A program made the position numbers and the translations under genes. From Vallicoccus soli (GTDB lineage Bacteria; Actinomycetota; Actinomycetes; Motilibacterales; Motilibacteraceae), in NCBI RefSeq assembly GCF_003594885.1, contig NZ_QZEZ01000001.1:558001-622000 (forward strand): a stretch of 64,000 bases of DNA. Direction: 5' to 3'. The stretch's first letter is position 1. The number at the start of each line of letters is the position of its first letter. This document shows, piece by piece, positions 1-6,661 of the stretch. The notes beneath the pieces are model-generated. The model was not told where the DNA came from, searched no databases, and worked only from the letters and a program-made list of their open reading frames with translations.

Positions 1-755
1 GCGCCGGTCTCGCCGACGCCGACCATGAGGTCGGAGCGGCCCCGGGCGTCGAGGTAGCCGAGGATGCGGCCGAGCCGGACCTCGTACCCGTCGCCGGACC
101 TGTTCTGGTAGAGGTCGATGCCCAGGAAGTGCGCCCGGTCCAGGACCCCGCCGGAGAGGTAGCCCTCCGGGGAGTCCCGGCGGTTCACCGGGTTGAACGT
201 CCAGTCGCCGAGGATCGGCACGGACGCCACGTTGCGCAGGCCCGTCTCGTCGCGCATGACGTCGTGGACCCGGCACCAGGCCCGGGCGAAGTCCTGCGAG
301 GTGCCGAGGTGGCCGACGTCGGTGTGCGGCTCGTGGTTGAACGTGGCGACGACGGGGCCGCCGAGCTGGGCGTACCGGCGGGCGCGGGCGCGCAGGTCCG
401 CGTCGTAGCGCCCGGACGCGATCTGCGACCAGGAGGCGCCGGACGGCGGCTTGAAGGAGATCCACGGCAGGCGGCCGGCGCGGTGCGCCGCGGTGATGTT
501 GCGGGTCTCGCGGGTGCCGTCGCCCCACTTGTAGTAGGTGCGCGCCAGGCCGAGCTGGTCCTGGACGGCCGAGAGCTGGCCGGAGCCGCCGAGGTAGATG
601 CGCCCGGGCTGGTGGCCCGGCCAGCGCGCGGCGGCGGCCGCGGGGGCCGCCAGGGCGGTGGCCCCGGCGCCGGCGAGCACGGTGCCGGCGGCACCGAGCA
701 GGGACAGCCGCAGCAGCTGGCGGCGGTCGAGCAGGGGTCCGGTCGCCGGGTTCAC
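1..755 (-). CDS. GH26-like secreted glycoside hydrolase, Tat substrate (3' end outside window)
   Basis: The minus-strand frame from GTG 755 runs off the window after 251 codons, so the C-terminus is missing. The N-terminus has a twin-arginine signal (DRRQLLRLS, residues 10-18), a hydrophobic stretch and an AxA cleavage region near residue 37-42. The mature part is a close paralogue of the protein at 2235-3263: both have ISFKPPSG/VSFKPPGG, HEPH (E142 here, probable acid/base) and VGxGETG at the window edge (probable nucleophile). These motifs and the spacing fit the GH26-like (beta-mannanase) clan-A fold. The substrate is inferred to be an extracellular beta-glycan. No Shine-Dalgarno lies directly before GTG 755; it overlaps the stop of a short leader ORF (GTGA), so it may depend on coupled translation. 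The lipobox of its paralogue is absent, so this copy is probably released. Confidence 0.75.
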   Translation of the reverse strand, partial: MNPATGPLLDRRQLLRLSLLGAAGTVLAGAGATALAAPAAAAARWPGHQPGRIYLGGSGQLSAVQDQLGLARTYYKWGDGTRETRNITAAHRAGRLPWISFKPPSGASWSQIASGRYDADLRARARRYAQLGGPVVATFNHEPHTDVGHLGTSQDFARAWCRVHDVMRDETGLRNVASVPILGDWTFNPVNRRDSPEGYLSGGVLDRAHFLGIDLYQNRSGDGYEVRLGRILGYLDARGRSDLMVGVGETG

Positions 756-850
756 CGGGTGCCGCCGGGGGTACGGGGTGCCGGGCCGGCGGGGGTGCCG
801 GGCCGGGCCGGGGCGAGGGGGGCCCCGGACGCGGGCAGGGTCGAGTGCAC
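752..850 (-). CDS. Possible 32-codon leader ORF coupled to the GH26-like gene
   Basis: A short frame starts at GTG 850, six bases after a strong GGAGAAGGA Shine-Dalgarno (864-856). It ends in TGA at 754-752, which overlaps the GTG start of the downstream hydrolase as GTGA. The peptide is rich in Ala, Pro, Gly and Thr and resembles nothing I know. The good ribosome site belongs to this frame, and the hydrolase start has none of its own. Alternatives are a sequencing or real frameshift that would fuse this segment to the hydrolase N-terminus, or an unrecognised hydrolase start. Confidence 0.3.
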   Translation of the reverse strand: MHSTLPASGAPLAPARPGTPAGPAPRTPGGTR

Positions 851-1070
851 GGACGGTCCTTCTCCGACGCCTGCGGGGTCAGCTGTCGGGTTCGGGCCGG
901 AGGTGGCCCGGCCGCCGGAGCGGCTTCACCCCGAGGACGCGCGCGAGGGGGTGCGCGCGCCCGGAAGTGGGTCCCCCGCTCCTGCCTGCGGTGTGCTCGT
1001 GGGGCTCGCACCGGGGCAGGACTCGGCGGACGGGCGAGGCCTCGGCGGAGGGGGGAGCCGGGGCGTCCGG

Positions 1071-1100
1071 AACCTACGGGAGCGGGTCGGTCCGGCTCAA
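1071..1100 (-). promoter_or_regulatory. Candidate promoter for the GH26-like gene at the left edge
   Basis: Minus-strand TTGAGC (1100-1095) and TAGGTT (1076-1071) are separated by 18 bases and resemble a sigma-70-type -35/-10 pair. The pair lies about 220 bases before the leader ORF start. The remainder of the 851-1212 intergenic stretch shows no gene. Confidence 0.35.
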
Positions 1101-1212
1101 CACCCGGTCGAGTGCTTGACCCGCCCTCGACCGCTGCATTGCGTGCCCTTTGCCGAGCAACGACCGTGCGCGACCGGTCGTCCGCGCCCCGTCGCGCCGG
1201 GGCGCGGTGGGG

Positions 1213-2133
1213 TCAGCCCGCGGGGGCCTCGACGACGACGTCGTCGACGGCCCCGAAGTACTGGTCGTTGCCCGCCTTGAGGTTCTTGCCGGCGATGCGG
1301 ACCGGCCCCTCCGGGTCCACCGGCAGGCCGTCGGGCACCGGCGCCCGGCCCCGCTCCTCGCCGTCCACCACGATGGACAGGCTCGCGCCGGCGCGCACGC
1401 ACTCGACCCGGTGCCACCCGCCGTCGGCCACGTCGACGTCGGCCCGGACCTGGTGGATCGTGCTGTCGCCGCGGCCGACCAGCGTGCACGAGGGGTGCCC
1501 GGCCAGGCCGTCGACCTGCAGCTTCCACTGGCCCCCGCCGCCGACGGAGAAGCCCTGCTGCAGGACGTTGGAGCCCTTCGACGTGCGCCCGGCCGGCAGG
1601 GCGAGCGACGCGCCCCAGCGCAGGTCGCCGGTGCCCGGCGCCAGCCCGGCCGCGTCCTCGACCTCGACGACGCCCTTGGGGCAGTCCCCCTCGACGGTGC
1701 TGTCGCAGGGGGCGGGCAGCTGCAGCGCGAGCCCGCGCCCCGGCGCGCCCTCGACCAGCGCGAGCCCCCCGGTCGGTCCGGCGAGGCGCACCCGCGCGTC
1801 GTGCCCGCTCCCGCTCGCGTCGGGCACGAGCGCGCCCTCCCCGAGCCGGTCGCCCGCCGCGCCGTCGTCGAAGGTCAGCTCGAGCACCCGCTCGGCGCCG
1901 CCGGACCGGCCCGTGCCGGCGTCCGCGCCGGGGGTCAGCAGCGGGCCCAGCGTCGAGGGTGGCGCCGGGGCGCCCGCGGGGCCGGGGTCCTGCCCGCAGC
2001 CGGCCAGGCCGAGCAGCCCCAGCAGCCCCAGCACCCCCGCCAGCGCGAGCGCCGGCGCGCCGGCGCGCCGGCGCGCCCGTACGTCCGGCCCGGCCCCACC
2101 CGCGCCGTGACCGCTGCGGACCGCCTGCTGCAC
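1213..2133 (-). CDS. LamG/concanavalin-fold lipoprotein
   Basis: A 306-residue protein from GTG 2133. Residues 28-46 form a lipoprotein signal ending in LAGC (Cys46), so it should be lipid-anchored outside the membrane. After a Pro/Gly-rich linker comes a jelly-roll domain (about 88-300) with the LamG/Laminin_G_3 pattern: [29 protein letters not shown] and FGAVDDVVVE at the end. Cysteines at about 143, 151, 216 and 245 could form disulfides. It is clearly paralogous to 11719-12504, which has the same WKLQVD and DGxWHxxEC motifs. It lies 101 bases downstream of a GH26-like lipoprotein on the same strand, which suggests a glycan-binding partner of that enzyme. Ligand binding is inferred only. 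The region before GTG 2133 is only weakly Shine-Dalgarno-like. Confidence 0.7.
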   Translation of the reverse strand: MQQAVRSGHGAGGAGPDVRARRRAGAPALALAGVLGLLGLLGLAGCGQDPGPAGAPAPPSTLGPLLTPGADAGTGRSGGAERVLELTFDDGAAGDRLGEGALVPDASGSGHDARVRLAGPTGGLALVEGAPGRGLALQLPAPCDSTVEGDCPKGVVEVEDAAGLAPGTGDLRWGASLALPAGRTSKGSNVLQQGFSVGGGGQWKLQVDGLAGHPSCTLVGRGDSTIHQVRADVDVADGGWHRVECVRAGASLSIVVDGEERGRAPVPDGLPVDPEGPVRIAGKNLKAGNDQYFGAVDDVVVEAPAG

Positions 2134-2234
2134 CCGGGACCCCGCCCTCGTCGTCGTCCGGCCCGTCGCGGGCCGCGCTCCATCGTCGCACGCAGCGTGA
2201 CTGCTCGGGTGCGTCCACGTCCTCCGCGGCGGTG

Positions 2235-3263
2235 TCACGCCAGGGTCGTCGCCACGGGCGAGCGCAGGCTCGACCGGAACCCCTCCAGGAGGTCCTCGGA
2301 CTGCTCGAGCACCCACCGCACGCCCTGGCGGTTGTTGCGCTCGCTGTTGAAGTACGACACCACCCCGACGCGGTCGGCGCTGCCCTCCACCCAGGACCAG
2401 GAGTCGGACCACCAGTCCACGGCGCTCGGCGCGCCGTAGTCGTCGGTCGCGCCGGTCTCGCCGACCCCGAGCATGAGGTGCCCGGCGCCGCGCCCGTCGA
2501 GCCAGTCCAGCACCCGGCCGAGCCGCACGTCGTACGCCGCCCCGGCCCGCGACTGGTAGACGTCGACGCCGAGGAAGGCGGCGCGCTCGAGCACGTCGTC
2601 GGTGAGGTACTCCTCGGGCCGGCCGCGCTCGTTGCGCGGGTTGAACTCCCACTCGCCGAGGATCGGCACGCTCGCGACGCCGCGCAGCCCCGTCTCGTCG
2701 TGCATGACGTCGTGGACCCGCGACCAGGCGGCCGCGAACTCCTCCGGCGTCCCCTCCTCGTCGTTGTGCGGCTCGTGGTGGAAGGTCACGACGACGGGGC
2801 GGTCCAGCGCGTCGTAGCGCCGCGCCCGCTCGCGCAGGTCGTCGTCGTGCGCGCCGGAGGCCACGGCGGCCCAGCTGCCGGGCCCGCCGCCGGGCGGCTT
2901 GAAGGACACCCACGGCAGGCGGTCGGCCGCGTGGTCCTCGCGCACCACGGCCTCCTCGTCGTCGAGGCCGTCCCAGGGGAAGAACGAGCGCCGCACGCCG
3001 AACGGCCCGGTGGCGGCCAGGGACCCCTCGAGGTCGCCGCCGACGGCCATGCCGAGGTAGACGCGCCCGGGGCGGTGCCCCGGCCAGCGGCCGGCGTCGT
3101 CGCGGTCGTCGTCGCGGTCGTCGTCGCGGTCGTCGTCCCGGTCGTCGTCCCGGTCGTCGTCGCCGCCGCACGCCGCGAGCAGCGGGGCGCCGAGCGCGCC
3201 GAGGCCCAGCAGGGCCAGGACCGCCCGGCGGTCGGGCCCCGCCGCCCCGCCCTCCGCGCCCAC
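2235..3263 (-). CDS. GH26-like glycoside hydrolase, Tat-type lipoprotein
   Basis: A 342-residue protein. GTG 3263 follows AGGAGG by seven bases. The signal combines a twin arginine (RR12-13) with a lipobox LLAAC (Cys32), so it is probably Tat-exported and lipid-anchored. An acidic linker of DDDR repeats (about 35-55) precedes the catalytic domain. Visible motifs are VSFKPPGG, FHHEPHND (E164, probable acid/base), ILGEWEFNP and LGVGETGA (E269, probable nucleophile), as in GH26-type clan-A enzymes. The edge gene at 1-755 is a paralogue lacking the lipobox. The downstream LamG lipoprotein may be co-transcribed. I infer a beta-mannanase-like or related endo-glycanase acting at the cell surface; the substrate is not shown by sequence. 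Confidence 0.75.
   Translation of the reverse strand: MGAEGGAAGPDRRAVLALLGLGALGAPLLAACGGDDDRDDDRDDDRDDDRDDDRDDAGRWPGHRPGRVYLGMAVGGDLEGSLAATGPFGVRRSFFPWDGLDDEEAVVREDHAADRLPWVSFKPPGGGPGSWAAVASGAHDDDLRERARRYDALDRPVVVTFHHEPHNDEEGTPEEFAAAWSRVHDVMHDETGLRGVASVPILGEWEFNPRNERGRPEEYLTDDVLERAAFLGVDVYQSRAGAAYDVRLGRVLDWLDGRGAGHLMLGVGETGATDDYGAPSAVDWWSDSWSWVEGSADRVGVVSYFNSERNNRQGVRWVLEQSEDLLEGFRSSLRSPVATTLA
3096..3164 (-). repeat. 12-bp tandem repeat encoding DDDR units
   Basis: Five full copies and one partial copy of a 12-bp unit (plus strand GTCGTCGCGGTC, with GTCGTCCCGGTC variants) lie inside the GH26-like lipoprotein gene. They encode an Asp-Asp-Asp-Arg linker just after the lipobox cysteine. The unit is a multiple of three, so copy-number change would keep the frame. 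Confidence 0.9.
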
Positions 3264-3287
3264 CCCTGCGCCTCCTCGTCCTCGGGC

Positions 3288-3350
3288 CGTCCCGTGCCCG
3301 TGCCGTGCCGTGCCCGTGCCGTGCCGTGCCCGTGCCGTGCCCGTGCCGCG
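3288..3350. repeat. CGTGCC short tandem repeats in the 5' leader
   Basis: A run of CGTGCC and GTGCCGTGCCC units fills the space between the candidate -10 at 3413-3408 and the start of the GH26-like lipoprotein gene. It would be transcribed as part of a leader of roughly 140 bases. No function is evident. Confidence 0.7.
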
Positions 3351-3407
3351 TCCGTCGCGTGCCGTGCGTGCTCGCCGTTCGCCCAGCCGGGCGCCGCGCG
3401 CCCCGCC

Positions 3408-3413
3408 ACGCTA
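3408..3413 (-). promoter_or_regulatory. Candidate -10 (TAGCGT) for the GH26-like lipoprotein gene
   Basis: Minus-strand TAGCGT at 3413-3408 fits the TANNNT pattern seen before many genes here. It lies in the gap between the TSUP gene and the hydrolase. No clear -35 is visible. Confidence 0.35.
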
Positions 3414-3427
3414 CCCGCGCGCGGGCG

Positions 3428-4444
3428 TCAGCGCGCCGTGCTCCCGCTGCGGTCCGCCGCGTCGCCCGCGGCGCGCGGGCCCCCGGCCCCGTCCCCGCCG
3501 TCCCGGCCGTCCCGGCCGGCGCGCGCTGCGCGCTCGCGCCGCCCCGTCGCCGGCAGGCCGGCCCGCCGGCGCGCCCAGGCCCAGGCGAGGGGCCCGGCGA
3601 CGCACACCGCGAGCAGGCACCAGCCGAGCGCCACGTTCGGCACCCCGACGAGCTTGAGGCCCGACGCGAGCAGCACGAGGGTCAGCGCGCGGCGCACGAG
3701 CCCGCCGTTGGCGCGCGAGGAGAACCGGGCCCCGACGTACACCCCGGGCAGGGCGCCGACGAGCAGCGACGTGGTGACGTCGAGCTGGAAGTCGCCGAAG
3801 AGCATGTGCCCGACCGCCGCGGACGCCACCAGCGGCACGGCCTGCACGAGGTCGGTGCCGACGAGCTGGCTGGCGTGCAGCGCCGGGTAGAGCGCGAGCA
3901 GGGCGATGATGATCAGCGAGCCGGACCCCACCGAGGTCATGCCGACGATGAGGCCGCCGAGGACCCCGACGAGCACCGTGGGCACGGGGCGCAGCACGAC
4001 GTCGGGGCGCCCGGTGGCCGAGCCCTCGGGGGGCAGGCCCTCGCGGTGCCGGCGCGCCCGGTCGCGCATGCCCAGCCAGGCCTTGCCGACGAGCGAGGCG
4101 GTGGCGATGAGCAGGGCGACGCCGAGCGCGACCTTGACGACCTCCTGCACCGTCTCGTCGTCGCCCAGGGCCTTGATGACGAGGACGCCGGCGAACGCGC
4201 TGGGCACCGAGCCGAGCATGAGCAGCTTGACCAGGCCGAGGTTCACGGTCCCGTTGCGCAGGTGCACCAGCCCGCCGACGGGCTTCATCACGGCGGACAC
4301 GACGAGGTCGCTGGACACCGCGGCGAGCGGGGGCACGCCGAAGAAGAGCACGAGCACGGGCGTCATCAGCGCGCCCCCGCCCATGCCGGTGAGGCCGACG
4401 ACGGCGCCGATGAAGAGGCCCGCGACGGCGAGGCCGAGGTCCAC
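3428..4444 (-). CDS. TSUP (TauE/SafE) family membrane transporter
   Basis: A 338-residue integral membrane protein with about eight hydrophobic segments in two similar halves, typical of the TauE/SafE sulfite and organosulfonate exporter family. The N-terminal half carries the glycine-rich VVGLTGMGGGALMTP signature and the second half has the related IVGMTSVGSGSL. The C-terminal tail is Arg/Gly-rich. GTG 4444 lies one base after the stop of the APS kinase gene, with GGAGGA five bases upstream inside that gene, so the two are co-transcribed and probably translationally coupled. The pairing with sulfate activation suggests transport of sulfate, sulfite or a related sulfur anion; direction and substrate are inferred. 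Confidence 0.85.
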   Translation of the reverse strand: MDLGLAVAGLFIGAVVGLTGMGGGALMTPVLVLFFGVPPLAAVSSDLVVSAVMKPVGGLVHLRNGTVNLGLVKLLMLGSVPSAFAGVLVIKALGDDETVQEVVKVALGVALLIATASLVGKAWLGMRDRARRHREGLPPEGSATGRPDVVLRPVPTVLVGVLGGLIVGMTSVGSGSLIIIALLALYPALHASQLVGTDLVQAVPLVASAAVGHMLFGDFQLDVTTSLLVGALPGVYVGARFSSRANGGLVRRALTLVLLASGLKLVGVPNVALGWCLLAVCVAGPLAWAWARRRAGLPATGRRERAARAGRDGRDGGDGAGGPRAAGDAADRSGSTAR

Positions 4445-4445
4445 G

Positions 4446-5921
4446 TCAGTCCTCCGGGGTGGCGAGGTAGCCGCGGCCCTCGAGCAGGGCGAGCACGGCG
4501 CCGGCGGCGTCGTCGACCGGGCCCTGGGAGGTGTCGAGGACGAGCTCGGCGTCCTCGGGGGCCTCGTACGGGTCGGAGACGCCGGTGAACGCCGGGATGA
4601 GGCCGGCGCGCGCCTTGGCGTAGAGGCCCTTGCGGTCGCGGGCCTCGCAGACCTCGAGCGGCGTCGCGACGTGCACCAGGACGAAGTCGCCGACGGCCTC
4701 GGCCATCGCCCGGACCTCGGCGCGCACGGACGCGTAGGGCGCGATCGGCGCGCACAGGGCGATCCCCCCGTGGCGGGCCACCTCCGCGGCGACCCAGCCG
4801 ATGCGCCGCACGTTGGTGTCGCGGTCGGCCTTGGAGAACCCGAGCCCGCTGGAGAGCACGTGGCGCACCTCGTCGCCGTCGAGCAGCGACACCCGGCGGT
4901 CCGAGCCCTCGACGAGCCGCTCGGCGACCCGGCGCGCGACCGTGGACTTGCCGGAGCCGGAGAGGCCGCTGAGCAGCACGACGACGCCACGGCGCGGCGG
5001 CGGCGGCCGCCAGCGCGCCAGCTCGCGCGCGACCCCGGGGGTCGCGTCGGCGGCGCCGAGGGCCCCCGCGTCCAGGGCGGCGCGCAGCTGCGCCGGGCCG
5101 GGGGCGCCGCTGGGGGCGGGTACGGCCGCCAGCGGGCTCCCGGCCGCGCCCGCGCCCCCGAGCAGGTGGGTCGCGCCGTGGGCGGCGGCCACCTGCGCGC
5201 CGAGCGCGAGGTCCTCGGCCGGGCCCGCGGGGCCGGTGCGGTGCGCGAGCGGCACGGTGACGACGGTCGCGGCCGGCAGGTCCGGCAGCGCCGCGAGCAC
5301 GGTGCGCACGAGCACGTCCGCGGGCAGCCCGTCGGGGCCGGCGTCCGCGGTGCGCACGAGCAGGAGCAGGTGCGCGCCGGCGGCCGGGCCGCCCGGGGCG
5401 ACGGCGGCCCGCAGCGCCGCCACGTCGGCCGCGAGCGGCGGGCGGTCCACGAGCGCGGCGAGCACGGGCCCCTCGGGCAGGCCGGCGCGCACCGCGCCGG
5501 GGGAGCGGTGCAGCGCGGCGAACGGGCCCTCGCTGCGCCGGCCCAGCGCCGTGAGGCCGCCGGCCAGGGCGAGCCGGCCCGGGCGCCGCCCGGGCGCGGC
5601 CTCGGCGACGCGCAGCAGCGCGACCGGCACGGACTCGGTGTCGGCGAGGACCACGGCGCCGGCGGCCCGGGCGGCCTCGGCCTCGGCCTCGGGCAGCTCG
5701 AGCGCGAGCGCCACGGGCCAGGGCGTGCCGTCCGGCAGCGCTCCGCCCGCCTCGACCGCGGCCCGCGCCGCGGCGTCGAGCGGCCCCGTGAGCGGCGCGA
5801 GGGCGCCGGAGAGGAGCAGCTCGACGTCGGCGAGCCCGGCGGGGTCGGGTACGGCCACCGGCAGGTCGGTGAGGTCGGTCCCGCCGCCCCCGCCCGCCGG
5901 TCGCGCTCCTGCGGCAGTCAC
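4446..5921 (-). CDS. cysC: Adenylyl-sulfate kinase with degenerate N-terminal ATP-sulfurylase-like domain
   Basis: A 491-residue protein from GTG 5921 (alternative GTG 5942). The C-terminal domain (about 315-491) is an intact APS kinase: P-loop GLSGSGKST (319-327), FSKADRDTNVRRIG, PLEVCEARDRKGLYAKARAG and FTGVSDPYEAPEDAE. It makes PAPS from APS and ATP. Residues 1-310 align in order with ATP sulfurylase (ELLLSGALAPLTG near the start; a PLAHRTGPAGPAEDLALGA segment later). However, the catalytic HxxH-type motif is only ALHRSPGAV and the GRDHAG-type motif reads GGAGAAG. The sulfurylase part is therefore probably inactive or regulatory. It heads an operon with the TSUP transporter. A PAPS-using sulfotransferase lies at 15.6 kb. 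Confidence 0.88.
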   Translation of the reverse strand: MTAAGARPAGGGGGTDLTDLPVAVPDPAGLADVELLLSGALAPLTGPLDAAARAAVEAGGALPDGTPWPVALALELPEAEAEAARAAGAVVLADTESVPVALLRVAEAAPGRRPGRLALAGGLTALGRRSEGPFAALHRSPGAVRAGLPEGPVLAALVDRPPLAADVAALRAAVAPGGPAAGAHLLLLVRTADAGPDGLPADVLVRTVLAALPDLPAATVVTVPLAHRTGPAGPAEDLALGAQVAAAHGATHLLGGAGAAGSPLAAVPAPSGAPGPAQLRAALDAGALGAADATPGVARELARWRPPPPRRGVVVLLSGLSGSGKSTVARRVAERLVEGSDRRVSLLDGDEVRHVLSSGLGFSKADRDTNVRRIGWVAAEVARHGGIALCAPIAPYASVRAEVRAMAEAVGDFVLVHVATPLEVCEARDRKGLYAKARAGLIPAFTGVSDPYEAPEDAELVLDTSQGPVDDAAGAVLALLEGRGYLATPED

Positions 5922-6033
5922 GGCGGCGAGTGTGCCACGCACCCCTGTCGCGCCGGTGGGGATCGGGGGGCGCGACGACCCGGACGGAGCACCCCCAGCC
6001 GCCGCGGCGCTGCCGCGCGGTCGCGGTACGAGC

Positions 6034-6076
6034 ACGCTGCGTCGATCCGGGGGCCGCGCTCCTGTGACGCTGCGTC
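6034..6076. promoter_or_regulatory. Paired ACGCTGCGTC boxes upstream of cysC
   Basis: The 10-mer ACGCTGCGTC occurs at 6034-6043 and again at 6067-6076, 33 bases apart (about three helical turns). The second copy is part of a perfect 5-3-5 inverted repeat, TGACG-CTG-CGTCA (6065-6077). They lie 113-156 bases before the cysC start and could be operator half-sites for a regulator of the sulfur operon. The identity of the regulator is unknown. Confidence 0.35.
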
Positions 6077-6204
6077 ATCGGGACCGGCCACCCGGGTCAC
6101 CCCGTCCCCGACCGGCCGACCGCTCGCGCACCGCCTCCCGGTCCCGGCCGGGCGGGCGGGCGGCGACGCTGCGCCCGACCTCCTCGAACCGCTCGAGCGC
6201 GACG

Positions 6205-6551
6205 GCGGCCGTGGGCCGGCGGGTCTTCGACGTGGCCGTGGACGGGCGGGTCGCGCCGGCGCGGAGGTCCTCGCCGCGTCCGGGCAGGCCGCCTGGCACG
6301 ACGCGCGCGGCGCGTTCCTCCTCGACGGGGTGCTGTGGACCGGCGGGGCCGACGGCACGCTGTCGCGGCGCGCCCTCGGCGGCGAGCGCACGGGCCCTGC
6401 CCAGCCCGTGCCGCTGGCTCGGCGCGCCCGCCCAGGAGCTGCAGCGGTGACCGGCACGGCCTACGCCGACGGCCGGCTCTCCTGCACCGTCGCCGGGCAC
6501 GACGCCCTCCAACGCCCGCGGCCTGTCGTGCTGCCGCCGCGGGCGTCGTGA
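6205..6551 (+). pseudogene. Remnant of the C-terminal part of a propeller-protein paralogue
   Basis: This stretch of the 5922-6661 intergenic region has no intact gene but encodes, in two frames, pieces that match the C-terminal repeats of the next gene (6662-8647). VFDVAVDGRV reads in one frame. After a shift of frame comes WHDARGAFLLDGVLWTGG (compare WTQVRGAFLVGGTLYYGH in the intact protein), then SRRALGGERTGPAQPV, then VTGTAYADGRLSCTVAG before TGA at 6549-6551. The order matches the intact family. The N-terminal propeller and start are missing, so this is a frameshifted, 5'-deleted copy, probably left by duplication or recombination. The rest of the intergenic region holds only the boxes and promoter elements listed. 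Confidence 0.6.
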
Positions 6552-6559
6552 GCAGGGCG

Positions 6560-6575
6560 GCACCCGGTCGGGTGA
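6560..6575 (+). promoter_or_regulatory. Palindromic TCACCCG-NN-CGGGTGA-like site A
   Basis: GCACCCG-GT-CGGGTGA matches 13 of 14 fixed positions of a palindrome TCACCCG-NN-CGGGTGA. It ends 86 bases before the propeller-protein gene and 28 bases before its candidate -10. Related but weaker sites occur at 13785, 27885 and 40144, always before secreted-protein genes. It is probably an operator for a dimeric regulator. Confidence 0.5.
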
Positions 6576-6609
6576 AGCGGGACACCGGAGGGTCATCCGG
6601 GCGTAACGT
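6575..6609 (+). promoter_or_regulatory. Promoter with AAGCGG-N16-CCGGGCGTA motif
   Basis: AAGCGG (6575-6580), 16 bases, then CCGGGCGTA (6597-6605) running into a -10-like TAACGT (6604-6609). The same two blocks with identical spacing occur before the paralogous propeller gene at 27995. AAGCGGGACA is also shared with the promoter of the hydrolase at 25883. The motif overlaps the end of palindromic site A. Confidence 0.5.
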
Positions 6610-6661
6610 GGCGCGGCCCGGGGACGACGAGCACGGGTACGGGCGAGGACAGGGGGACGAC

